Shown here piece by piece: positions 1 to 6,282 of a DNA stretch of 6,315 bases. Source of the DNA: Bacillota bacterium (GTDB lineage: Bacteria; Bacillota; Clostridia; Peptostreptococcales; Anaerovoracaceae); contig JAGBGL010000034.1 of the NCBI GenBank assembly GCA_017936025.1, positions 1 through 6,315 on the forward strand. Reading direction: 5' to 3'. Positions within the stretch are counted from its first letter, which is position 1. Every line of letters starts with the position of its first letter. The translations under genes were made by a program, and so were the position numbers. The notes beneath the pieces are model-generated. The model had not been told where the DNA came from and did not search any database. It was given only the letters and a program-made list of their open reading frames with translations.

Positions 1-3
1 AAT

Positions 4-12
4 ATTATACCA
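4..12 (-). promoter_or_regulatory. possible extended -10 element reading left out of the window
   Basis: Read on the minus strand this is TGGTATAAT, a perfect TATAAT with the upstream TG of an extended -10. No good -35 hexamer lies 16-18 bases upstream. It sits just past the terminator hairpin of the leftward hydrolase gene, so it could start transcription of a leftward gene beyond the window edge. AT-rich sequence gives such matches by chance, so this is a weak call. Confidence 0.25.
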
Positions 13-56
13 CAAAATACCCGTAAACGTTGGAATTTCAATGATTTTAGACGCAG

Positions 57-88
57 AAAAAGCCCATGGCCTCGTAAGAGGCCTGGGC
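57..88 (-). terminator. intrinsic terminator of the regulator-hydrolase unit
   Basis: GCCCA (62-66) plus GGCCTC (68-73) pair with GAGGCC (78-83) plus TGGGC (84-88), giving an 11-bp GC-rich stem with one bulged base (67) and a four-base loop. On the minus strand the stem is followed at once by TTTTT (complement of 57-61), the classic form of a factor-independent terminator. It lies about 45 bases past the stop codon of the leftward amidohydrolase and is the best candidate for ending that transcript. On the plus strand the stem is followed only by CTTTGTCT, so it would work less well in that direction. Confidence 0.6.
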
Positions 89-104
89 CTTTGTCTACAG
101 TCTG

Positions 105-133
105 AAGGGAGGAATTTTTTCCTCCCTTTTTTT
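105..133 (+). terminator. hairpin with T-run, terminator for rightward transcription
   Basis: AAGGGAGGAA (105-114) pairs perfectly with TTCCTCCCTT (119-128) around a TTTT loop, and a run of seven T (127-133) follows on the plus strand. The T-run makes it a terminator for transcripts entering from the left, implying a convergent rightward gene that ends outside or at the very left edge of the window. On the minus strand the same stem is followed by TTCAG, so it is a hairpin just after the hydrolase stop codon but lacks a good T-run. Together with the hairpin at 62-88 it makes a two-way terminator block. Confidence 0.55.
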
Positions 134-1781
134 ATCTTTTCTTTCCTCTGATTATCACTGCTTCGGGCAGTATGTTATGGATCTCATACGGATCCATTTC
201 AAAGAGGTTTTCTTTTAAAATGACCATATCGGCATCTTTACCGGGTTCGATAGAACCGATCTGATTTTCAAGTCTCAGCTGGTATGCAGCATTGATGGTG
301 TAGCCCTTGATCAGATCTTCCAGCTCCAGACATTCTGCTGCCGGCGGGAAGACCGGGCCGAGGCTTCCGTCTTCGTTGATCTCACGTCGTGTATGACCGA
401 TCTCCATTCCGGTGAAAGGGCTCCAGCGGTCAAGGGTGTGGAGAGATACTTCATCAGAAGAGAAGGTGACGCATGCACCTGTATCAAAAACAGTTTTAGC
501 CTGCAGGGAGTTGTTAGCCCTGTATTCACCCAGCAGTTTTTCCATAGCATGGATATCTGCAGCGCATGCACCTCCGTGCCAGTGAGGTGTGAAGTTGGCG
601 ATGATATCCAGTTCTTTAAAACGGTTTATGTCATCAGGATGGAGAACTTCCACATGGGCACATGTCACGCGGATGTTAAGGGGTCTGCCCAGTTCAGTGC
701 GGGCCTTTTCGACTGCGTCCATGACCATGCGGATGGCGCCTTCGCCGACAGTGTGTAGGTGGAAGTCGATGCCCTCGGCATCCAGATCCCGAACGAACTG
801 GTTTAATAATTCATGCGGAATGATGGTGCCGCCTGTTATCTCAGTACCATTATATGGTTCGAGCATTTTTGCCGTGCGGATACGCTGAGTACCGTCGAAC
901 ATCATTTTCATTGTTTTGAATTTTATGTTCTCAGTTGTATATGTGTCGCGGAAATATTTGAATTTTTCAATCGCGCCGGGCAGCTTGTCAGGCATGTTTA
1001 TGATGTGAGTGCCTTCGACGCGTACCGGCAGATCTCCCGCTTCATCCATTTCCTTGAGTAATTTATAGGTGTTTTCTTCATTAAGATAATTTCCGGCATC
1101 AAAAACAGTAGTGACGCCATGGGCTACCAGATAGTCCATGATTTTTTTCATGCCGGATTTCATATCTTTGTCAGATACATTGCCGCAGATTTCCAGCAGA
1201 GGCAGCATTGCCATTTCTTTGATGCATCCTGTCAGCTCGCCGTCAGCAGTACGCTCCATATAGCTGTAGCCGGGAGCCGGGTCAGGTGTGTTTCTGTTGT
1301 ATCTCATCAGCTTCAGCGCCGCTGAATTTACCCAGGCACTGTGGCATTCGCTTTCCATCAGGATCACAGGGCGGAACTTTACGATCTTATCCAGTTCCCA
1401 GCGGGTAAGAGTCTCGCCGTCCAGAGCTTCTGCCTGGCCGATGAACATGGCATAGTAAAGTTTGAATGGATGAGCCTTCACTTCTCTGCGGAGGGTCTCC
1501 AGGATTTCCTGTTTGCTCTTGCAGTCATACATTGGGAATCCGTCATCGTCATCCCCCAGCATTACACTGAGTCCCATGTGAGTGTGGGCATCGATCATTC
1601 CCGGCAGCACCAGCCTGCCGCCCAGATCATATACCGGACAGTCAGCAGTGCATGGAGACATGTCTTCCCAGCTGCCGACAGCAGCGAATTTGCCGTCTTT
1701 TACAGCAGCGGCGTCTGCCCAGGGCTGAGCCTCATTTGAAGTATAAAATTTTCCGTTTACTAAAATATAGTCTGCTTTCAT
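132..1781 (-). CDS. YtcJ-like metal-dependent amidohydrolase (Amidohydro_3 type), first paralogue
   Basis: This is a 549-residue cytosolic protein with no signal peptide. The N-terminus (residues 3-37, NGKFYT and VKDGKFAAVG) and the C-terminus (about 487-549, with GSIEPGKDADMVIL) form the composite beta-sandwich of amidohydrolases around a TIM-barrel. Visible active-site motifs are H66-T-H68 in MIDAHTHMG, H147 in CHSAWVNS, K292 in KMMFDG, H341-L-H343, H376 and H381 in AHVEVLHPDD, H400-W-H402, and S441-S442-D443. The family includes N-substituted formamide deformylase and many uncharacterised YtcJ proteins, and hydrolyses C-N bonds with bound metal. The length is normal for the family. An in-frame GTG lies nine bases earlier, directly after the regulator's stop, but the ATG at 1781 is preferred because AGGTGA precedes it by 5 bases. 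It is the second gene of the regulator's operon. The family call is firm; the substrate is unknown. Confidence 0.9.
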   Translation of the reverse strand: MKADYILVNGKFYTSNEAQPWADAAAVKDGKFAAVGSWEDMSPCTADCPVYDLGGRLVLPGMIDAHTHMGLSVMLGDDDDGFPMYDCKSKQEILETLRREVKAHPFKLYYAMFIGQAEALDGETLTRWELDKIVKFRPVILMESECHSAWVNSAALKLMRYNRNTPDPAPGYSYMERTADGELTGCIKEMAMLPLLEICGNVSDKDMKSGMKKIMDYLVAHGVTTVFDAGNYLNEENTYKLLKEMDEAGDLPVRVEGTHIINMPDKLPGAIEKFKYFRDTYTTENIKFKTMKMMFDGTQRIRTAKMLEPYNGTEITGGTIIPHELLNQFVRDLDAEGIDFHLHTVGEGAIRMVMDAVEKARTELGRPLNIRVTCAHVEVLHPDDINRFKELDIIANFTPHWHGGACAADIHAMEKLLGEYRANNSLQAKTVFDTGACVTFSSDEVSLHTLDRWSPFTGMEIGHTRREINEDGSLGPVFPPAAECLELEDLIKGYTINAAYQLRLENQIGSIEPGKDADMVILKENLFEMDPYEIHNILPEAVIIRGKKR

Positions 1782-1793
1782 AGTCGTCACCTA
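1782..1793 (-). promoter_or_regulatory. ribosome binding site overlapping the regulator's stop codon
   Basis: On the minus strand the sequence runs TAG (regulator stop) into AGGTGA, then 5 bases, then ATG of the amidohydrolase. The Shine-Dalgarno thus shares bases with the upstream stop codon, an arrangement typical of translational coupling. It decides the start at 1781 over the GTG at 1790, which has no ribosome binding site in front of it. Confidence 0.7.
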
Positions 1794-2732
1794 TTTAAAT
1801 GTCTTGTACAAATGCCATCTTGTAATATGCTGCCGGATCAGAGATGCGGCTTCACTGTCCGGGAGGACCTCTTCGTGGAAGTCTGTTTTCATATACTTGC
1901 GGTACCTGCGCCGGTGTTCCGTCGGTGTGCATTCCCACCAGAACTTGAAGGCTGAATAAAAGTACTTCGGATCGGAGAATCCGCAGGCAAAAGAGACCTC
2001 CGCCACTGGCATATCTGTTTTCAGCAGCAGCTGCTCAGCTTCGTAGCACCTGATAAAGTTAACCATGTGACTGAATTTCTCGAATACTGTTTTTGATACG
2101 AACTGAGAAAAATAGTTTTTGTTAACATGCTCGATTTCTGCCAGATGAGATATTGAAATCTTGTTCATATAGTTTTCGTTGCAGTATCCGATCAGACGGT
2201 GGAAACGGTTATAAATTTCAGTATTTATATAGTCGTCCTGATTTTCGTAGTTATACCAGTTGAAGTATTTCAGCAATATGGACATTAGAGTATTGGCAGC
2301 ATTACGGTGGGAGTCAGGACCGGCTTTTTTGCCGGATGACAGATCATATGCCATGGAAAGCAGGATATCTTTTATCTGCTCCATTGCTGGTTCCTGATAC
2401 GGATAGCAGTGGCAGCTTTCGCATGCAAAAAATACATACTGCAGGAATTCCCATGGTGTATCAAGTGCAGTCAGATCCAAATGCACCAGCAGGACCAAAT
2501 TATCCTGATCAGAATATAGATAATGTATGTCACGGAAGTCCAGAGAGAAAATCTCGCCTGCCTTTATTGTGTTGGACTGATGTCCGGCCACTAGGTTTAT
2601 GCTTCCTTCAAGACAGTAGATCAGTTCGAGTTCGTGAGTGTGGAAGTGGGGCTCGGTTGCTGTTATCCTGCACAGCTTTGCATGCCACGGCATGCCTTCT
2701 TTATAAGTGATTATTTCTTCGTTTATGTTCAT
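1791..2732 (-). CDS. AraC-family transcriptional regulator with cupin-like sensor domain
   Basis: A 313-residue regulator of the usual length for full-size AraC proteins. The N-terminal cupin-like ligand-binding part covers about residues 26-88, with the histidine cluster H29-F-H31-T-H33 followed by ELELIYCLEGS and a later GEIFSLDFRDIHY, the usual AraC-binding-domain pattern. The C-terminal DNA-binding domain covers about 175-280. Its first helix-turn-helix lies around ISISHLAEIEHVNKNYFSQF and the second around MPVAEVSFACGFSDPKYFYS, ending in the family signature region FKFWWECTPTEHRRRYRK. The ATG at 2732 has AAAGGA 12 bases upstream, a slightly long spacing. The next in-frame ATG (residue 14) would cut close to the cupin and has AAGG only one base away, so it is less likely. 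It is first in its operon and divergent from the permease, so it most likely controls both arms and itself in response to the transported compound. Confidence 0.93.
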   Translation of the reverse strand: MNINEEIITYKEGMPWHAKLCRITATEPHFHTHELELIYCLEGSINLVAGHQSNTIKAGEIFSLDFRDIHYLYSDQDNLVLLVHLDLTALDTPWEFLQYVFFACESCHCYPYQEPAMEQIKDILLSMAYDLSSGKKAGPDSHRNAANTLMSILLKYFNWYNYENQDDYINTEIYNRFHRLIGYCNENYMNKISISHLAEIEHVNKNYFSQFVSKTVFEKFSHMVNFIRCYEAEQLLLKTDMPVAEVSFACGFSDPKYFYSAFKFWWECTPTEHRRRYRKYMKTDFHEEVLPDSEAASLIRQHITRWHLYKTFK

Positions 2733-2744
2733 AGTCCGTTTATA

Positions 2745-2750
2745 TCCTTT
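2745..2750 (-). promoter_or_regulatory. ribosome binding site of the regulator
   Basis: AAAGGA on the minus strand, 12 bases before the ATG at 2732. The spacing is longer than optimal and the match to the anti-Shine-Dalgarno is short, suggesting modest translation of the regulator compared with the permease. Confidence 0.45.
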
Positions 2751-2772
2751 TATATGATGATAACATCATATA
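2751..2772. promoter_or_regulatory. palindromic operator candidate in the divergent control region
   Basis: TATATGATG (2751-2759) and CATCATATA (2764-2772) are perfect 9-bp inverted arms around ATAA. The palindrome covers the -10 box and predicted start point of the regulator's own promoter, the expected place for autorepression. The inner half TGATGATA (2755-2762) recurs at 2809-2816. A transcribed hairpin is a less likely role because there is no T-run and the stem is AT-rich. Confidence 0.55.
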
Positions 2773-2793
2773 TCAGTTAAGTATTATAGTCAA
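2765..2793 (-). promoter_or_regulatory. sigma-A-type promoter of the regulator-hydrolase operon
   Basis: On the minus strand TTGACT (complement of 2788-2793) is followed after exactly 17 bases by TATGAT (complement of 2765-2770). Each hexamer is one mismatch from consensus and the spacing is ideal. Transcription would start near 2757-2759, giving a leader of about 26 bases. The -10 box and start lie inside the palindrome at 2751-2772. Confidence 0.7.
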
Positions 2794-2812
2794 TTTTTAT
2801 ATAAAAACTGAT
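2772..2812. repeat. inverted repeat and A/T palindrome between the divergent promoters
   Basis: ATCAGTT (2772-2778) and AACTGAT (2806-2812) are inverted copies. Between and overlapping them is TTTTTATATAAAAA (2794-2807), a perfect 14-bp palindrome. Such A/T-rich symmetric sequence may be bent or easily melted DNA, or part of a protein-binding array. Confidence 0.35.
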
Positions 2813-2837
2813 GATAGGCATAAAAAACAGCTATAGT
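2809..2837 (+). promoter_or_regulatory. possible activator-dependent promoter of the permease
   Basis: TATAGT (2832-2837) is a fair -10 box. At the -35 position there is no consensus hexamer; instead TGATGATA (2809-2816), a copy of half of the palindrome at 2751-2772, lies there. A poor -35 overlapped by a regulator half-site is the usual plan of AraC-type activated promoters. The leader to the permease ATG would be about 65-70 bases. No better rightward promoter was seen in the 178-bp gap. Confidence 0.3.
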
Positions 2838-2898
2838 GTTAGAGGACCGGCGGAAGCATAATAGAATCAGAAATACTTTATACGTAATACAATTTATC

Positions 2899-2906
2899 AG
2901 GAGGTG
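2899..2906 (+). promoter_or_regulatory. strong ribosome binding site of the permease
   Basis: AGGAGGTG is a full-length match to the anti-Shine-Dalgarno; AGGAGG lies 6 bases before the ATG at 2911. It fixes the permease start and rules out the in-frame GTG at 2836, which would add 25 charged residues unlike a permease N-terminus and has no such site. It is the strongest ribosome binding site in the window. Confidence 0.85.
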
Positions 2907-2910
2907 TCTT

Positions 2911-4542
2911 ATGGAAAACAAAGTAAGACCAGATGGTGTAGCCGGACTGAAAAAGCACACCATGAAACCAATCCAGATCGCATTTATGCTGTTCTGTCTC
3001 GTTGCAGCAGGCGCATTCGGAATTGAAGATATGATTCCTCTGAGCGGTCCCGGATTAACAATCGCAATTCTTATTATCTTTGCAATCATCTGGGCTCATC
3101 CAATCAGTCAGGTGGTTTCTGAATTGTCTGCACTGATGCCTGCAGAAGGCGGGATATATGTGTGGGTAAAAGAAGCCCTCGGAGAATTCTGGGGATTCTG
3201 CATGGGCTGGTGGGGAACACTTTCAATTTACCTGTGTTCCGCAGCTTATGTAGTTCTGATCGTAGGATATGCAGCTGACTATATCCCGATCCTCAATGAC
3301 CCATGGATCAACTTTATCGTTAAGCTCGCTATCGTTGTATTCTTCGTAGTTGTAAACATTTTAGGACTGAAAGAAGTAAATGCTGTAAATACAGTTTTAT
3401 CTGTTCTGATTCTAGCAGCATTCACTCTGGTAACAATCGTAGGATTCGTAAACTGGGAATACAATCCAATCGAACCTTTCACACCGGAAGGACAGTCCAT
3501 CATCGATTCTCTGGGCGGCAGTATCTGTCTTGTAGTATGGATGTACTGCGGTTACGAATGTGTATCCAACATGGCCGGAGAAATCGCAAATCCTGAAGTA
3601 ATACCTAAAGGATTCAGAATCGCAATGCCGGTTATTGCGCTGAGCTATATTCTGCCAACAATAGCAGGCCTGTGCTCTATTGGCTCATGGGAAGAATGGG
3701 GAACTGAAGGCGTCGGTTACGGCGATGTACTGGTAGAATGTCTCGGATATGGCTGGGGCGTAGCATTCATGGTTGTTGCTATCGCTTCTCAGGCTGCAAT
3801 TTTCAATGCATATATTGCAGCAGGTTCCCGAGGATTCTTCGTAATGGCAGATGACTATCTGTGCCCTAAATTCCTGGTCAAAGTAAGCAAGAAGAGAGGC
3901 ATCCCTGTATTATCCATCCTGCTCTTAGGTCTGACAACAGCAATCATGATGAACTTTGACTTCACAGTTCTGCTGGTAATCGTAGGACCTCTGGCTCTGA
4001 TGATTTATGTAATCCTGGGAATAGCACTGCTTATCATCAGAAAGAAATATCCTGTTGAAGGAAGAGACTGCTGGTACATAAAAGGAGGCAATGTGAAAGT
4101 CTGGGCCTATGCTCTTGCCCCAATGATCATTGCAGTACTGGCGCTGCTGGTAAACGGAACAGAATATTTCCTGCTGGGATTCGTATCCATTGGATCCGGA
4201 GCGGTATTCTATGTGATTTTCAAATGGATGTACGGCGGACTTGCTAAGATCGATGCAGAAAAATATCCTATCAATCCTAAAACAAAACTGGCAAAAGGCG
4301 ACCTGCAGAGACTGGGTGTGTTCGTGCTGGCATTCGGTATCTATGCAGTAATCGGAAGCTTCTTCCTGGTTTGGTATGAAGGCAGCTGGGGACCTGAATA
4401 CTATGAATGGATGTACGGAGATACATTCCTCATGAGTGACTTCTGGCTGATGATCAAAGTCGGAAAGATCGGCGGTGCAATCGCAACTGTTGCAGGTGCT
4501 GTGCTGCTGGCTATCGGAAAGAAAACTGACCCGGTTAAATAA
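2911..4542 (+). CDS. APC-superfamily amino acid/amine permease, about 14 membrane segments
   Basis: A 543-residue integral membrane transporter. The first segment carries the unwound-helix region GAFGIEDMIPLSGPG (34-48), typical of APC substrate sites. It is followed by the family stretch SELSALMPAEGGIYVW (70-85) with ALGEFWGF (89-96), and WMYCGYECVSNMAGE (210-224) with NP at 227-228, the usual helix 6 region. Hydrophobic segments by eye lie near 21-43, 48-72, 93-122, 132-152, 159-181, 201-222, 237-258, 281-310, 331-348, 350-376, 397-415, 418-439, 465-488 and 519-535. That is the 12-helix APC core plus an extra C-terminal pair joined by a loop rich in aromatic and acidic residues (489-510). 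Relatives move amino acids, polyamines or related amines by proton symport or exchange. It is first on the rightward arm and probably imports the substrate, or exchanges it for the product, of the flanking hydrolases. The exact substrate and direction are unknown. Confidence 0.9.
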   Translation: MENKVRPDGVAGLKKHTMKPIQIAFMLFCLVAAGAFGIEDMIPLSGPGLTIAILIIFAIIWAHPISQVVSELSALMPAEGGIYVWVKEALGEFWGFCMGWWGTLSIYLCSAAYVVLIVGYAADYIPILNDPWINFIVKLAIVVFFVVVNILGLKEVNAVNTVLSVLILAAFTLVTIVGFVNWEYNPIEPFTPEGQSIIDSLGGSICLVVWMYCGYECVSNMAGEIANPEVIPKGFRIAMPVIALSYILPTIAGLCSIGSWEEWGTEGVGYGDVLVECLGYGWGVAFMVVAIASQAAIFNAYIAAGSRGFFVMADDYLCPKFLVKVSKKRGIPVLSILLLGLTTAIMMNFDFTVLLVIVGPLALMIYVILGIALLIIRKKYPVEGRDCWYIKGGNVKVWAYALAPMIIAVLALLVNGTEYFLLGFVSIGSGAVFYVIFKWMYGGLAKIDAEKYPINPKTKLAKGDLQRLGVFVLAFGIYAVIGSFFLVWYEGSWGPEYYEWMYGDTFLMSDFWLMIKVGKIGGAIATVAGAVLLAIGKKTDPVK

Positions 4543-4558
4543 TCTGTGTGTATATGTT

Positions 4559-4587
4559 AAAGGGGATGTTCCGGCATCCCCTTTTTT
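4559..4587 (+). terminator. intrinsic terminator between permease and second hydrolase
   Basis: AAAGGGGATG (4559-4568) pairs perfectly with CATCCCCTTT (4575-4584) around TTCCGG, and the T-run extends over 4582-4587. It begins 17 bases past the permease stop. Since the next gene starts only 19 bases after the T-run and no clear promoter was seen between them, expression of the second hydrolase probably depends on read-through, giving more permease than hydrolase message. Confidence 0.75.
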
Positions 4588-4597
4588 AGAAAAGGGG
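4578..4597 (+). promoter_or_regulatory. alternative hairpin sequestering the hydrolase ribosome binding site
   Basis: CCCCTTTT (4578-4585) is perfectly complementary to AAAAGGGG (4590-4597) across a TTAG loop. This stem would bury GGGG of the downstream Shine-Dalgarno and shares CCCCTTT with the terminator stem, so the two cannot coexist. The pairing is seen directly; a regulatory role is inference, and the longer upstream stem should normally win once transcribed. Confidence 0.35.
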
Positions 4598-4601
4598 AAA
4601 G
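4591..4601 (+). promoter_or_regulatory. ribosome binding site of the second hydrolase
   Basis: AAAGGGGAAAG lies just upstream of the ATG at 4606, with GGGG ending 8 bases before it. It is purine-rich but lacks the GGAGG core, so it is weaker than the permease site. AAAGGGG here repeats the 5' arm of the terminator at 4559-4565 exactly. Confidence 0.6.
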
Positions 4602-4605
4602 ACTT

Positions 4606-6282
4606 ATGAAGAAGGCAGACAAAATATTATACGGCGGAGTGATCTACACTTCATATGACAAGGAAGCAGCAGAGGCGGTGGCGATAGCAGATGGCGAGTT
4701 TATCTGTGTCGGCACACTGGCAGACTGCGAAGCATATATTGGCGAAAATACTGAAATGAAAGACCTTTCCGGCAAGCTGGTGCTTCCGGGCCTTATCGAT
4801 GGACATACACATCCGATTACTATCGCAAAAACCATCTGGCATGTTAGAATGCCTGATGTTACAGATAAAGAAGAACTGCTTGCGACAATCAGAGAGCATG
4901 CAGAGAAAAATCCGAAGGAAGAAGTTCCGTATTTTTACGGCGAGTGCTATCACGCAGAGACTTTCGGGCCTGAAGGTCCTACAAAAGAGCTGCTGGATTC
5001 TGTGATTTCCGACAGACCTGCCCGCATTCAGGACTTTACGGATCACGCATGCTGGTACAACTCTATGGCTATCGATATGCTGGGAGTCCGTGACAACAGC
5101 GGCCACATTGGAAGCCCTATCGGACATGCGGAGGTGATGCGCGACGAGAGCGGTGAGCCTACGGGCTGGGTACTGGAATCAGGACCGGATGGTGACTACG
5201 GAATTTATGAAAAACTGGGATGGTATCCTCCGGAAGGAACGGAAGAAGAATCTGTCGGACCATTCCTGGATTCTCTGAAAGAAAAAGGTGTTATATGTCT
5301 GATGGATGGCTTCACTGAAAGCGAAAACGTGATGAAGCTGTTCTATGATCTGGACAAGGCCGGTAAACTGAATATGTATTACCAGGGCGCAGCTTTCATC
5401 GGAAGCTATGATGAACTGGAAGAGGGCATCGCCAATGTACGCAGCTGGAGTGAAAAATATTCGACGGATCACATCGGAATCAATACAATAAAATTCTTCG
5501 TAGATGGAACCAATGAAATGGGAGACAGCGCTTCTCTGGAGCCCCTGAAGAATGACCCGAGTGGAACCAACTACGGCATGATCAATGCCACAGAAGAAGA
5601 AATGACGAAGATAATGGTCCGTCTTAATGAGGAAAAAATCGACCTGCATCTGCATATCGTGTGTGACAGAGCTTTCCGCGTATGCTGCAATGCAGTTGAG
5701 AATGCAAGAAAAATCTGTGGAGATGAATGGTCCATTTATGTGACTTTCTGTCACTGCGAACTGGTTCATCCTGATGATATGGCACGTGTTGCAGATCTTG
5801 GCATCATGATCGACTGGTCCACACACTGGGCAGGAGGATACTTTGGCGAAGCAGCTATTGAATTCCTGGGCAGAGAACGCTGGGAAACAATGTATGATTT
5901 TACTAAAATGATAGAAGATGGCGCAGTGGTTGGGCATTCCAGCGATGTATTCAGCTATATCGAAGCACACAGAGCAAATCCATTCATGGGAATCCAGACT
6001 ACGGCAACAAGAGTCGACCTGGAAGACCCGCTGGATCCGGAAAAGTATCCGGGCAGTGTAAGACCTCCGTCTCATGCGAAGCTTTCTGTGGCGCAGCAGA
6101 TCAAGGGATATACTTACAATAACGCTTACAGAATGAGAATGCTGGACAAGACCGGAACAATCGAAGAAGGAAAGAAGGCCAATCTGGTTGTTCTGGATAA
6201 AAATATCTTTGAGATTCCTATGGAAGAGATCCATACGATCGATCCTGTTGCAGTTATGTTTGAAGGGGAATATATAAAATAA
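4606..6282 (+). CDS. YtcJ-like metal-dependent amidohydrolase (Amidohydro_3 type), second paralogue
   Basis: A 558-residue cytosolic protein without a signal peptide, alignable end to end with the leftward hydrolase. Compare its opening MKKADKILYGGVIYTS with MKADYILVNGKFYTS, and its HPDD and SSD blocks. Visible motifs are H67-T-H69 in LIDGHTHP, H147 in DHACWYNS, K296 in KFFVDG, H348-L-H350, H383 and H388 in HCELVHPDD, H407 in THWAGG, and S445-S446-D447. The beta-sandwich closes with GTIEEGKKANLVVL (517-530). All the putative metal-site residues of the family appear intact, so it is probably active. Being cotranscribed with the permease at reduced level suggests it works on the permease substrate or a product of the other hydrolase. 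The ATG at 4606 has the only suitable ribosome binding site. No terminator is visible in the 33 bases after its stop. The family is firm and the substrate unknown. Confidence 0.9.
   Translation: MKKADKILYGGVIYTSYDKEAAEAVAIADGEFICVGTLADCEAYIGENTEMKDLSGKLVLPGLIDGHTHPITIAKTIWHVRMPDVTDKEELLATIREHAEKNPKEEVPYFYGECYHAETFGPEGPTKELLDSVISDRPARIQDFTDHACWYNSMAIDMLGVRDNSGHIGSPIGHAEVMRDESGEPTGWVLESGPDGDYGIYEKLGWYPPEGTEEESVGPFLDSLKEKGVICLMDGFTESENVMKLFYDLDKAGKLNMYYQGAAFIGSYDELEEGIANVRSWSEKYSTDHIGINTIKFFVDGTNEMGDSASLEPLKNDPSGTNYGMINATEEEMTKIMVRLNEEKIDLHLHIVCDRAFRVCCNAVENARKICGDEWSIYVTFCHCELVHPDDMARVADLGIMIDWSTHWAGGYFGEAAIEFLGRERWETMYDFTKMIEDGAVVGHSSDVFSYIEAHRANPFMGIQTTATRVDLEDPLDPEKYPGSVRPPSHAKLSVAQQIKGYTYNNAYRMRMLDKTGTIEEGKKANLVVLDKNIFEIPMEEIHTIDPVAVMFEGEYIK

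Noticed and set aside
1..105. Reading frames open across the left edge on the plus strand, one closing with TGA at 103-105
   Set aside because: They run through the terminator hairpin, have no recognisable protein pattern and start outside the window, so no partial gene can be supported.
1341..1739. Plus-strand open frame of 132 codons opposite the first hydrolase
   Set aside because: It lies wholly antisense to the well-supported hydrolase and shows no ribosome binding site or protein motif.
2836..2910. In-frame GTG at 2836 as an earlier permease start
   Set aside because: No ribosome binding site precedes it, the added residues are charged and unlike a permease N-terminus, and AGGAGGTG sits ideally before the ATG at 2911.
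2733..2910. Riboswitch or small RNA in the divergent gap
   Set aside because: The gap is AT-rich with short palindromes fitting operators and promoters; no conserved riboswitch core or rho-independent terminator was seen.
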